64,000 nucleotides of DNA, taken from the NCBI GenBank assembly GCA_023436205.1, contig JAEZKC010000048.1, positions 39,772 through 103,771 of the forward strand, given 5' to 3'. Position numbers and translations under genes: made by a program. Below, one piece after another: positions 16,235 through 24,945 of this stretch (positions are counted from its first letter, which is position 1; every line of letters starts with the position of its first letter). Below the pieces are notes generated by a model. The model ran no database searches. It was not told where the DNA came from and was given only the letters and a program-made list of their open reading frames with translations. The DNA comes from Fibrobacterota bacterium. GTDB taxonomy: Bacteria > Fibrobacterota > Chitinivibrionia > Chitinivibrionales > Chitinispirillaceae.

Positions 16235-18001
16235 ATGTATTTCAGACTTTTTGTTTCTTTTTTGTTTCCCTTTACATTGTTAATTCTGCCTTTCCAAACT
16301 CATGCCCTTACAATAGATTTGAATGATTCTGAGCGCTATCAGGTCATGGATGGTTTTGGTGCATCTCAGCCGAACTGGCTTAAGAGTCCTTATGATTCTT
16401 TACGTTTTCAGAAATTTTTGGCGGAGGACCTTGGGGTTACCGTTATCCGAGTTGAACTTCACCCGGATATAATCACCAGCAGTAACTCCTGTGATGGAAA
16501 CCCCACGTTTTTTGAAGAGGACATCACGGCTAATGCCTCCAAAATGTTTCCGGAGCACAGCAGAACAAAACTGGGGTGGTCTTTTGCAAAGGCGATATAC
16601 AATCTCAATCCCAAGGAAATCAAAGTCATGACCTCCATCTGGACACCTCCTCACTGGATGAAGGAGGGAGCGGTGATGGGAACTCATTTCAACAGTTACG
16701 GTGGTAGACTTCCCGATAGCGACAGCTCCCGTACTCAGTACGCACGGTACATTGTGGCAGCTGTCAAAGCACTGGAGGAGTTTTACGGTTTTCCGCTTTA
16801 CGCATTGAGTTTGCAAAACGAACTCGCGTGGTCTCATGCGGAAGCTACAAGCACAACCAGCTGCCAGTATTTATCTACTCAGGATAACGGAAATCCCGGT
16901 TACAATACCTACGTTGCCATGCTGAAAAGACTCAAACAGGAAATGGTGTCAACCGGCAAAGATGAATTCCTTCTTATGGGGCCGGAACATGGCACAATCG
17001 GTATGAATGATTACTGGACCACCTGGCAGCAGATGAAGCATGTAAAGGATATTTACAGTGACCCGGAAGCACTTTCCATTCTTGGAATCTGGGCTCATCA
17101 TCAGTATGGTCTTAACCCGACTCCGAATGCTGATGGACGCAAGTATAACCGGGCGGTATGGGATGGTCTCAATGATCCGGTTCAGCCCGCTTTGCGCTGG
17201 AAGGGATACAAGGAGTTCAATAAGCCGGTCTGGATGACTGAAGTGGGGAAGGCTGATCATAGCTGGGGCGGTGCAATGACTCTTGCAAACATGATCCAGG
17301 ACGGGATTGTAGCCGGGAATCTCAGTGCGTATCTGGAATGGGTATTCTGCAGTGGAGATGCCAATGATATTCACTCGATAGCTAAAAACAGTGGTGATTT
17401 CCATACACATAAAACGTATGCATTCAAACACTTTTCAAAATTTATCCGTCCCGGGGCAGTAAGAATTGGTGCCGGCCCCGACGATCCAAACGGGGTAACG
17501 GTTTCGGCTTTTCTGCATGAGCAGAATAGAACTGTGACTGTTGTTTTAATTAATAACGGCAGTTCCGCCCAGAATGTCACGGTTAGTGTACCAGCATGGC
17601 TTAACATTCCGGCTTTCAGCGGTTTTCAATCCACATCAGAAAAACAGTGGGATCAGTTTACCTCCTTGCAGACCGGTGGGGTCGTGACAGTTGATCTCCC
17701 GCCCTCTTCCATTACGACACTGTACAGCACGTTCCCCACTTCTGCTCTTCCAGGCTGCTTTGGAGAACTGTCTGATAATAGGTATCAAAAACTTACGGTT
17801 CAGTCCACCCGATCTGGTATTCTTTTAACATCCAGGGAGCAATTTTCGTCTGCCGGGATTGAACTCTACAATCAAAAAGGCCGACTGGTAGGGAACCTCA
17901 ATATCGGGTTAAACCGGGGAATCCGGCTGGCAGGTGGACTTTATCTGCTCAGGATCACAGATGGAGGCAAAGCTTTCTGCCAACTGGTGCGCGTAAACTG
18001 A
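16235..18001 (+). CDS. Secreted GH30-family glycoside hydrolase with C-terminal sorting-like domain
   Basis: A 588-residue exported enzyme with a signal peptide (residues 1-24, cut near THA-LTI). The catalytic barrel begins YQVMDGFGAS and shows TSIWTPPHWMK. The acid/base Glu196 lies in SLQNELAW and the nucleophile Glu336 in PVWMTEVGKADHS, as in GH30 glucosylceramidase/xylanase-type enzymes. The GH30 side beta-structure follows to about 500. The last 65 residues (GIELYNQKGRLVGNL, then GLYLLRITDGG) match the type IX-like sorting pattern also seen in the protein at 3106. It probably cuts xylan, glucan or a related polysaccharide. AGGGGGG precedes the ATG. Confidence 0.9.
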   Translation: MYFRLFVSFLFPFTLLILPFQTHALTIDLNDSERYQVMDGFGASQPNWLKSPYDSLRFQKFLAEDLGVTVIRVELHPDIITSSNSCDGNPTFFEEDITANASKMFPEHSRTKLGWSFAKAIYNLNPKEIKVMTSIWTPPHWMKEGAVMGTHFNSYGGRLPDSDSSRTQYARYIVAAVKALEEFYGFPLYALSLQNELAWSHAEATSTTSCQYLSTQDNGNPGYNTYVAMLKRLKQEMVSTGKDEFLLMGPEHGTIGMNDYWTTWQQMKHVKDIYSDPEALSILGIWAHHQYGLNPTPNADGRKYNRAVWDGLNDPVQPALRWKGYKEFNKPVWMTEVGKADHSWGGAMTLANMIQDGIVAGNLSAYLEWVFCSGDANDIHSIAKNSGDFHTHKTYAFKHFSKFIRPGAVRIGAGPDDPNGVTVSAFLHEQNRTVTVVLINNGSSAQNVTVSVPAWLNIPAFSGFQSTSEKQWDQFTSLQTGGVVTVDLPPSSITTLYSTFPTSALPGCFGELSDNRYQKLTVQSTRSGILLTSREQFSSAGIELYNQKGRLVGNLNIGLNRGIRLAGGLYLLRITDGGKAFCQLVRVN

Positions 18002-18064
18002 AAGGGGAGCAGAATATGCTCTCCTTACCTGCCGTAATCTAATCTTCTGAGAACTGCTACTATA

Positions 18065-18104
18065 AGCCTCAAAATTTCACCGAAATGGTTACAATTTTGA
18101 GGCT
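18065..18104. terminator. Strong hairpin after the GH30 gene, probable transcription barrier
   Basis: AGCCTCAAAATT (18065-18076) is the exact complement of AATTTTGAGGCT (18093-18104) with a 16-base loop. It lies 64 bp after the GH30 stop. A smaller stem (GGGGAGCA with TGCTCTCC) lies just after the stop codon. Neither is followed by a clear T-run, so the terminator reading is tentative. Confidence 0.45.
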
Positions 18105-18221
18105 ATTCTGACTCAACTGTGAAATAAAAACGTGCAATCATTGGGAATTTGTGGTATATTCTGTTTACATAGCTCTGCGGAAGTATCCGCTATGAGTTTG
18201 TAATTTAAAATAAGGTTATTC

Positions 18222-19064
18222 ATGGATTCTGTCTTTAAGTATTCTGATTATCGCAAATTTCTTCAGGACTACTATGTCCATAAGAAAGAGCAGAAAAAAT
18301 CTTTTACCTACAGAACCATTTCTGCCCTGGCCGGAATAAATTCTTCAGGATACTATCCTTTGATTATTAAGGGTGAGAGAAACCTCACTGATGCCACAAT
18401 AGAGAAGACCTGCCGAGCTTTGGATTTGAATCCACAGGAAACTCGATATTTCACAGCACTGGTTCACTTTAATCAGGCCACTAAGCTAAAGGATAAGAAC
18501 CATTTTTTTGAGGAACTGATTTCTGTTCGTAACGAGGGCGATGCTGAGCTGATAAAGGAAAATCAGTACGATATTTTTTCCGAGTGGTATCATGGGGTGA
18601 TTAGGGAATTGGTGGTGTGCAGGGAGTTCGGCGGTGATTTTCGGAAGTTGGGGCGGATGCTGCGCCCGGAGATAACCGAAAAGCAGGCTCGAGAATCTGT
18701 GGAGTTGTTGCTTCGGCTGGGATTTTTGAAAATGGAGGGTGACCGTTATGTGCAGAGTTCCTCCGTACTGAAGAGCGGCCCAGACCTGAAGGCTCATCAG
18801 CTGATTAATTATCAGGTGAAAATGCTGAGATTGGCTATAGAGGCTTTTGACCGGTTTGGGCCGGCTGATCTTTTATCAAACTCCTCCACCACGTTCCGCA
18901 TTTCCGAAAGGACGTTTGAACTTTTCAAACAGAAGAATCGTCAGCACAGGGAAGAGTTGCTGCAGATTGCCACTGGTGACGAGATGGCGGATCAGGTCTA
19001 TCAGCTTAACATTAATCTTTTCCCGCTTTCCAATCCCAAGCACAGGGGGGCTGTTCGTGAGTAG
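18222..19064 (+). CDS. TIGR02147-family regulator-like protein
   Basis: A 280-residue protein of the TIGR02147 family, which is greatly expanded in Fibrobacter. The N-terminus FKYSDYRKFLQDYYVHKK, then FTYRTISALAGINSSGYY and LNLTD-type helix-turn-helix residues (GERNLTDATIEKTCRALDL), look like a Cro/HTH-type DNA-binding module. A winged-helix-like segment follows (EITEKQARESVELLLRLGFL). It is probably a transcriptional regulator. AAGG lies ahead of the ATG. Its last 8 bases overlap the start of the downstream lipoprotein gene, so the two are translationally coupled. Confidence 0.82.
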   Translation: MDSVFKYSDYRKFLQDYYVHKKEQKKSFTYRTISALAGINSSGYYPLIIKGERNLTDATIEKTCRALDLNPQETRYFTALVHFNQATKLKDKNHFFEELISVRNEGDAELIKENQYDIFSEWYHGVIRELVVCREFGGDFRKLGRMLRPEITEKQARESVELLLRLGFLKMEGDRYVQSSSVLKSGPDLKAHQLINYQVKMLRLAIEAFDRFGPADLLSNSSTTFRISERTFELFKQKNRQHREELLQIATGDEMADQVYQLNINLFPLSNPKHRGAVRE

Positions 19065-20685
19065 GTTTTTGTTTTTCCTTCCTTTCGTGCTGATGGTAGT
19101 GCTTTCGGGTTGTTCCGGGGGCGGGCTGGATGTGGAGACCAGCGGGGGAAGCGTGACCGGAAAAGTTTTTTCGTCTGATTCGATTCCGGTTGCCGAAGTC
19201 AAGGTTATGCTGATCCCCGATCATTATGATCCTGTAAACCCCAAGGACACGATCAGGTCTGTAGTGAGTGATGCAGAGGGAAAATTCGTTTTCGATGGAA
19301 TTGATTCTGGAAAATATAACATTGAAGGACTGTCAAGTGATGGTGCGAACCGTTTCTTTGTTTCAGATATAGATGCGATTGAGAAAAACTCTGTAAAGTG
19401 CATCCTGGCTCTTCCCGGGCAGGTTCTTGTTAGAAAAGAGGGTGTCTTCGACGATGGCTTCTTTTTCATCTCTGGAACCACACATTTTAGAGAGATCAGT
19501 GCATCTGATACGGTTGCCATATTGGATTCTGTACCGGCAGGTATGCTTCCTGCAGTTTACTATACAAAGCAGGACGGAAGTGAGAGGACGTTAGTATCTG
19601 ATTCACTTCTGGTGACATCCGGGAATAGTAATGTTGTCACCGCCTCTTCAAAATGGAAATATTCAGCCGTATTTTCAGCTGCTGATTTGATTTCCGGTAA
19701 TACTGTTTCCTATCCTTTGCAAAATACTGTGCTTCTGCTTAAGGTGGCTGAGAGCAGTTTTGATTTTGATCAGGCTAAGCCGGATGGGTCGGATATTCGA
19801 ATCTATTCCAGCAGCGGACAACTTCTTCATCATGAAATAGAGCACTGGGGCAGTCTAAATGACGCTTTGCAGGGGTGTATCTGGGTAAGAATTGATTCAC
19901 TTACCGCTGCTGACGATTTTTTAAGTATAAGCTGGGGGAATGCATCAGCAGTGAATATCTCCAGTGGAAAAATGGTTTTTGATACAGCTCTCGGGTTTAC
20001 AGGCGTATGGCATGTCAACCAGGAAGATCCGGAAACCCGCAATACTGACGTTTACAGGGATGTAACCTTTAATGGGAATCACGCAGAGGATAACATTCGA
20101 TCTCTGGGTAGAGATGGTGTAGTGGGATTTGGAAAGAAGTTTGAATTCGACGGCATTTCCAAGTACGATTATTTTGTCACCGATGAGACCCGCGATTTTG
20201 ATTTTGGTTCAGGTCCGTTTACAATTTCGACCTGGTTTAAGAAGGTTCAAAGCGATGAAAGCTGTCTGCTGGTAATCAGGGACAGTTCAAAAACGACAAA
20301 TCGCGGGTTCGGATTGTGGGTGGATGATAGTGATAGGGTTGTTTTCAGGAAATATCATGATGACACAACTGAAACTATTCTCACTTCCTCTGCAATCGTG
20401 ATGAATTCCTGGATTAATGTTGTTTTGGTCAGAGATCCGACTGGTGTCGTTTCGCTTTATTTGAACGGGCAATTCGAAGCAGCCGGATCGTTTGCTGAGA
20501 ATCTCACTAATCCTCTTTGCGGCAAGGTGCTGATTGTCGGTACCGACTTGAATTTCAATGCGACTACAATGGCTCAAGGGGGCATACGTCCTTTTATCGG
20601 CTGGATGGATGAAATTCGAGTTGAGCGCAGTGCAAGGGATGAGAACTGGATAAAAGCCTCCTTCAGTACTATTTCAGGTAGATAA
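19057..20685 (+). CDS. DUF2341/LamG-domain surface lipoprotein
   Basis: A 542-residue lipoprotein starting at a GTG inside the end of the regulator gene, with AGGGGGG eight bases upstream. The signal peptide ends in the lipobox VVLSGC (Cys19). Residues 30-120 form a carboxypeptidase-regulatory-like beta fold (GGSVTGKVFSSDSIPVAEVK). A DUF2341 segment follows around 230-310 (RIYSSSGQLLHHEIEHW). A LamG/concanavalin-like lectin domain ends the protein (GPFTISTWFKK, VSLYLNGQ, GWMDEIRVERSARDENW). It probably binds carbohydrate at the cell surface. DUF2341-LamG lipoproteins are typical of Fibrobacterota. An ORF extension upstream to 18847 lies inside the regulator gene and is rejected. Confidence 0.85.
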   Translation: MSRFLFFLPFVLMVVLSGCSGGGLDVETSGGSVTGKVFSSDSIPVAEVKVMLIPDHYDPVNPKDTIRSVVSDAEGKFVFDGIDSGKYNIEGLSSDGANRFFVSDIDAIEKNSVKCILALPGQVLVRKEGVFDDGFFFISGTTHFREISASDTVAILDSVPAGMLPAVYYTKQDGSERTLVSDSLLVTSGNSNVVTASSKWKYSAVFSAADLISGNTVSYPLQNTVLLLKVAESSFDFDQAKPDGSDIRIYSSSGQLLHHEIEHWGSLNDALQGCIWVRIDSLTAADDFLSISWGNASAVNISSGKMVFDTALGFTGVWHVNQEDPETRNTDVYRDVTFNGNHAEDNIRSLGRDGVVGFGKKFEFDGISKYDYFVTDETRDFDFGSGPFTISTWFKKVQSDESCLLVIRDSSKTTNRGFGLWVDDSDRVVFRKYHDDTTETILTSSAIVMNSWINVVLVRDPTGVVSLYLNGQFEAAGSFAENLTNPLCGKVLIVGTDLNFNATTMAQGGIRPFIGWMDEIRVERSARDENWIKASFSTISGR

Positions 20686-20731
20686 TAGTTACTGTCTCCT
20701 GAACTTCCACAAAAACAGTTCGGTACGTGAT

Positions 20732-20761
20732 TTGATTGTTATCAGTTTTGATAAGATAACA
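20732..20761 (+). promoter_or_regulatory. Possible promoter with inverted repeat ahead of the phosphatase operon
   Basis: TGTTATC (20737-20743) is the exact complement of GATAACA (20755-20761) with 11 bases between. TTGATT (20732-20737) and GATAAC (20755-20760) are 17 bases apart and could be minus-35 and minus-10 boxes. The repeat would then overlap the promoter, as an operator would. Confidence 0.4.
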
Positions 20762-20792
20762 CGAATCACACTTTTTCTCAGGTCTGCTCTCA

Positions 20793-21392
20793 ATGACCAC
20801 ATTTCTTTTGATCCGCCATGGAGAATGCGATACCGGTGGTTTAATTGCAGGTAGAACCAGGGGCTATCACCTTACCGAAAAGGGGAGATCACAGGCACAG
20901 GCACTGGCTGAACGGCTCAGCGGTTTAACTATCAGTGCATTGTTTAGCAGTCCTCTCGAAAGGACAGCTGAAACGGCCGGATACGTCTCTTCCCGTCAAG
21001 AGCAGCTTCCCGTTGTTTTCAAAGAAGAACTGATAGAATTGAATTACGGAGATTGGACTGGCTTGCCTATGCATTCCATAATCAATGATGACCAGTGGAG
21101 GCAGTTCAGCAGATTCAGGGGAGCGTACAGAATACCGGGCGGGGAGATGATGCTGGAGGTTGCCAGTAGAATGAGTTGCTTTACCGAGACTATACGCAGA
21201 CGACATGAGGGCATCGTAGCAATAGTCAGTCACGGTGATCCACTCAAAGCCCTTATTGCCCATTACACCGGAGTTCCTCTAGACGCCACCGCTCGTTTCG
21301 ATCTTCAGCCGGCGTCTGTGACTATATTGCGAATTGATGACTACGGTTCACAACTTGAATGCCTCAATAATACCGGGGTAATCTGCCTATGA
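20793..21392 (+). CDS. Histidine phosphatase family protein (first of two in the operon)
   Basis: A 199-residue phosphoglycerate-mutase-like phosphatase. The catalytic RHGE is at residues 8-11 (His9), with Arg57 (SSPLERTAET), the proton donor region Glu82 (ELNYGDWTG) and His147 (IVSHGDP). All key residues are present, so it should be active as a phosphomonoesterase in the CobC/GpmB style. It overlaps the next gene by four bases (ATGA). The third gene of the operon is a paralogue of it with the same layout. Confidence 0.88.
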   Translation: MTTFLLIRHGECDTGGLIAGRTRGYHLTEKGRSQAQALAERLSGLTISALFSSPLERTAETAGYVSSRQEQLPVVFKEELIELNYGDWTGLPMHSIINDDQWRQFSRFRGAYRIPGGEMMLEVASRMSCFTETIRRRHEGIVAIVSHGDPLKALIAHYTGVPLDATARFDLQPASVTILRIDDYGSQLECLNNTGVICL

Positions 21393-23122
21393 TTGCCTAC
21401 AGGAACCATCATCCGTTAGTGAATCCATTAGAGTGTGTTCAGCGAATAGAGCTTCTATTGCGTGGGCTGAGGTCTGAACCAACCCGATATGAAAAAGCTG
21501 TTTCTCTGTTGATTGAGTGTGGCGAGTTTGAAACTGGAATGACAGATGTTGATTGCGGCAGAGTTGATGAAATAAACAGGGAGATTACTTTTTGCAGAGA
21601 GATGACTGTAGCGGCAGGGCGCATTGTTTGCAGTATGTGGGAAGAGAACAGTGCAGATGAAAGACAGCTGCATCTGTTAAGAGAACATCTGCAAGTGCTG
21701 AAGTCAAATGGCCTTCCCAAGTCAATACCTCTTCGTATTCCGGAGGGATTTGTCTATTATGGATTGTATCCTGAAACCTTCATGCAAGCTGCTGATATCT
21801 TTTTGCAAACGTGCTCTGCCGCTTCTGTTCTGGTGGTGGGGATCAGGAGTATCGGAACATCCTTGTCTGCCCTGGTTGCAGCACGACTGGAGAATCATAA
21901 TGTAAAGGTTCATTCAATTACTGTAAGACCGAAGGGGCATCCCTTCAACAGATACATCGAAGTTTCAGACCAACTGAAAGAAATGATTCGTTCATACAGT
22001 AATGATTGGTGTATCGTTGTGGATGAAGGTCCCGGGCTGAGCGGTTCTTCGATTACCGGAACACTATTAAAAATCGAGGAGTGCGGTTTTCAACCGGAAC
22101 GAGTGGTCGTTTTTCCAAGCTGGAATCCTGAAAGCAGCAGTTTCGTTTCCGCACGGGCGAGAAGTGAATGGAATAGACATTTAAAGTTTCTTGGAAGTTT
22201 TGATGACCTGTGGGTACACAGTGGTCGTCTCGAGTATGCTTTTCAAAAGCGAATTTATAGGGAAGCATCTTCCGGCTTGTGGCGCTCGCATATGTATGAT
22301 AAAGAAACTGATTATCCTGTTACGCATCCTCATCATGAACGAAGGAAGTTTTTTCTTTACAAAAAAGGCGATCCATTTTTCAGTGTGGCTAAATTTATAG
22401 GATTAGGCAGATATGGTGAACGAATAGCCAAAAGGGGAGAGCTGCTGGCGCAGGCGGGTTTTTCACCTGCTCTTAATGCATTTTCGAACGGATTTGCAGA
22501 TTATTCTTTTATTGAAGGAGATCCACTCAGAAAAGATGATATCAGCGAAGATGTAGTAGAAACCTCTGCCCGGTATTGTGCCTTCATAAGTAAACATTTT
22601 CAATCCGAACATACTGCCAGCTACGATCAGACTTTTGAAATGATTGAGGAGAATGTATCGCAAGGGTTAGGCAAGCAGTGGTTGAGTAAGGTCGACCTTT
22701 TAAGAAAAATGTTTGATGCATCCTTTTATGAGGAAGGGGTAGTTGCCGTTGACGGGAGAATGATGCCTCATGAATGGATCAGAAGCTCCGGATTTATTTA
22801 TAAAGTCGATCACCTCGAGCATCATGCGGATCAGTTTTTTCATGGGCCGCAGAATATTGCCTGGGATATAGCAGGGTTTGCCTATGAATGGGATCTTTCG
22901 TCTGAAGAAATGCAAAGCTTTCTAGACAGGTACATATTCCATTCAAAAGATCCTGGCGTTAGAAAACGATTGCCTTTCTACAATATAGCATATCTGGCAT
23001 TTCGTCTTGGTTACTGCACGTTAGCTCTCGAATCACTTCATGGGCAACCTGATGGTTCACGCTACAGAGTGCTCGTTGATAAATTTCAGACTCTTCTTCA
23101 AAAGGAACTTGAGACTCTATAA
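21389..23122 (+). CDS. Phosphoribosyltransferase-like / kinase-like fusion protein
   Basis: A 577-residue cytoplasmic protein I cannot match to a characterised family. Residues 1-115 are helical. Residues 143-245 look like a type I phosphoribosyltransferase fold: VLVVGIRSIGTSLSAL for the first loop and WCIVVDEGPGLSGSS (residues 207-221) at the place of the PRPP loop. From about 319 to 500 the sequence resembles an aminoglycoside-phosphotransferase/kinase fold: FFLYKK, FIGLGRYGERIAKRGELL, MMPHEWIRSS near 458-467, and VDHLEHHADQF at 473-483 in the place of the metal-binding Asp motif. The usual HGD catalytic triplet is not clear. It overlaps the upstream phosphatase by four bases and the downstream one by one base, so the three products very probably act together, perhaps on a phosphorylated nucleoside-like compound. 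Confidence 0.7.
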   Translation: MIAYRNHHPLVNPLECVQRIELLLRGLRSEPTRYEKAVSLLIECGEFETGMTDVDCGRVDEINREITFCREMTVAAGRIVCSMWEENSADERQLHLLREHLQVLKSNGLPKSIPLRIPEGFVYYGLYPETFMQAADIFLQTCSAASVLVVGIRSIGTSLSALVAARLENHNVKVHSITVRPKGHPFNRYIEVSDQLKEMIRSYSNDWCIVVDEGPGLSGSSITGTLLKIEECGFQPERVVVFPSWNPESSSFVSARARSEWNRHLKFLGSFDDLWVHSGRLEYAFQKRIYREASSGLWRSHMYDKETDYPVTHPHHERRKFFLYKKGDPFFSVAKFIGLGRYGERIAKRGELLAQAGFSPALNAFSNGFADYSFIEGDPLRKDDISEDVVETSARYCAFISKHFQSEHTASYDQTFEMIEENVSQGLGKQWLSKVDLLRKMFDASFYEEGVVAVDGRMMPHEWIRSSGFIYKVDHLEHHADQFFHGPQNIAWDIAGFAYEWDLSSEEMQSFLDRYIFHSKDPGVRKRLPFYNIAYLAFRLGYCTLALESLHGQPDGSRYRVLVDKFQTLLQKELETL

Positions 23123-23730
23123 TGGAGACAAATTTCTTATTGATCAGGCACGGAAACATCGAAATGGGAGAACGGATTCCAGGTCGGATTCCGGGTATGC
23201 ATCTTAGTGCCATGGGGCGTAAGCAGGCAGAGCGGATAGCTGAAAATCTGAACGCTGTAGCAGTTTCCGCAATATACGCCAGTCCGCTCGACCGTACAAT
23301 CGAAACAGCTGCACCTCTGGCGAAGAGAAAAGGCCTGGAGATCTCTACTCGTGAAAATCTGCAGGAAATCGATTTCGGAAACTGGACCGGAAAAGGTTTC
23401 GATGAGCTTGAAAGTGATGAAAACTGGAAACAGTTTCATTTTTTTCGTAATGGTTGCTTAATTCCCAATGGAGAGCTGATGGTTCAAGTGCAGGAGCGCA
23501 TGGTGAGAGAAATATTTGCTATTCAGGCGCTGCATAAGGGTGAGACTGTGGCGCTATTCAGCCATAATGACCCTATAAAGTCAGTGCTGGCATTTTTCTT
23601 AGGGGTCAGCCTAGACGTATTCCTGAGAATAAAAGTGGATACCGGATCAATAAGTGTCCTGACTTTGGGATCCGATACTTCCATGGTTAAATGTATTAAC
23701 TTTACAGATGGTGTCAATCTTCAGGTTTGA
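23122..23730 (+). CDS. Histidine phosphatase family protein (second of two in the operon)
   Basis: A 202-residue paralogue of the protein at 20793, with RHG at residues 9-11 (His10), Arg58 (ASPLDRTIET), Glu82 (EIDFGNWTG) and His148 (LFSHNDP). The second histidine motif reads SHNDP instead of SHGDP. The start codon shares one base with the stop of the fusion gene (TAATG), a sign of coupled translation. It ends six bases from the convergent CorA-like gene, which closes the operon. Confidence 0.88.
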   Translation: METNFLLIRHGNIEMGERIPGRIPGMHLSAMGRKQAERIAENLNAVAVSAIYASPLDRTIETAAPLAKRKGLEISTRENLQEIDFGNWTGKGFDELESDENWKQFHFFRNGCLIPNGELMVQVQERMVREIFAIQALHKGETVALFSHNDPIKSVLAFFLGVSLDVFLRIKVDTGSISVLTLGSDTSMVKCINFTDGVNLQV

Positions 23731-23736
23731 ACCCGC

Positions 23737-24687
23737 CTATTTGTGTATTCTATGTTGTAAAGATTTTATGGACGAGGGATTGATAATTAAGAGGGTTAGG
23801 AAACCGATTCCCAGCATACTTATTGCAAGTAGAGAATAGGCGAAAAAGGGGTGAATCCCTTTGGTTGCCGCAGAGAATTCAGACATCCCCCCTATACTGG
23901 CAATCAGATTAAGAGGCAGGAAAATAGTGTTGATCATGGTGAGCTTGCGCAGTAGTGAATTGACGTTGTTGTTAACGATAGTCCCTCGAGTGTCCATAAG
24001 CCCGGTAAGGATGCTGGAGAAGATATCCGCTTGCTTGTAGCACTGATTGTTATCAATTTGAACATCATCCAGCAGTTCAAAATCGTTTGGCGAAAAGTGA
24101 AGCCGTGCGGCATTCAGGCGCAGTTTGTCAAGGACAGCGCCGTTGGAACTGATAGCGTTAAGGTAATAGACTAGGCTTTCACTGAGTTCAAGCATCTGGA
24201 GCAGGTATTTGTTTTCCATCGACTTATTGATCTTTTCTTTTATTTCGTTGGAAATGAGATCAATAACTCTGAGGTGCCCAAGGAAATGGGAGATGCCTCT
24301 TGAAAGCACATGCAGCAATGCATCGTTGATGGAGGTGATCCGGTGAAAGCCTTTACCATCGAAGAGCTGAGTTTCTTCGGGGAGGACAATCTCAAGGCTG
24401 TCGGCGAAAACGAAAAGACCGATTGAGAAGACTTCAAATTTGATGGATTCACCGATTTGTGCTCGCTGAGGGTGTTTCCAGATAATGGCGAAGTGGTCTT
24501 CTTCGATTTCCAACCTGGGGATTTCCTCGGTGTCCAGGGCCGAGGAGAGGGTATGTTCGTTAACGTTGGTAGCGGCTTTAAGGGACTCGATTTCCTCCTG
24601 AGTGGGGCTGATGAAGACTCTGATGGGGCTCTCGGGGTTATCAGAGAGAGAGACCGTGCCGTTTTGAATTTGGTAGAATTTTATCAT
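23737..24687 (-). CDS. CorA-family divalent cation transporter with GMS in place of GMN
   Basis: A 316-residue CorA-type protein: an acidic cytoplasmic funnel domain (residues 1-235), a long stalk helix, and two C-terminal membrane helices (about 250-265 and 278-302). CorA proteins form pentameric Mg2+/Co2+ channels whose selectivity loop is GMN. Here the loop reads IGGMSEF, so Asn is Ser at residue 269. The C-terminal basic tail (SLQHRIHK) is normal. The change may alter ion choice or direction. GGAG lies ahead of the ATG. Confidence 0.85.
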   Translation of the reverse strand: MIKFYQIQNGTVSLSDNPESPIRVFISPTQEEIESLKAATNVNEHTLSSALDTEEIPRLEIEEDHFAIIWKHPQRAQIGESIKFEVFSIGLFVFADSLEIVLPEETQLFDGKGFHRITSINDALLHVLSRGISHFLGHLRVIDLISNEIKEKINKSMENKYLLQMLELSESLVYYLNAISSNGAVLDKLRLNAARLHFSPNDFELLDDVQIDNNQCYKQADIFSSILTGLMDTRGTIVNNNVNSLLRKLTMINTIFLPLNLIASIGGMSEFSAATKGIHPFFAYSLLAISMLGIGFLTLLIINPSSIKSLQHRIHK

Positions 24688-24878
24688 TGAGGGCTCCAGG
24701 AGAAGTGAGTCCGGAAGTTGAGAGGGAGAATATACTAAATGGGCTTAAAGAAGCCCCAGAGGTACCCATTTGATCATATCGGAAAGTTTCTTTGGGATTT
24801 ATAGGGGCTTTGCTGACTTTTTTGGTGGTACTTAGTGGACCAGATACTGTTGTGTTGATTTATAAATCTATAGTGAAA

Positions 24879-24944
24879 TGCCCCAGAGTCCTGAGATCCA
24901 ACAATCAAGTTACTCTGGGGCATAACAGGCCCTCTCGGGCCTGT
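24879..24944 (-). terminator. Tandem hairpins closing the gltBD transcript
   Basis: Read on the minus strand after gltD. ACAGGCCC (24925-24932) pairs exactly with GGGCCTGT (24937-24944) around a four-base loop, only one base after the stop. TGCCCCAGAGT (24879-24889) then pairs exactly with ACTCTGGGGCA (24912-24922). The second stem is followed by a short T-run on that strand. Their position and strength support termination or 3'-end protection. Confidence 0.65.
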
Positions 24945-24945
24945 A

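Noticed and set aside
18847..19056. Upstream extension of the LamG lipoprotein frame
   Set aside because: It lies inside the regulator gene in another frame and would put the signal peptide 70 residues in; the GTG at 19057 has a strong ribosome site.
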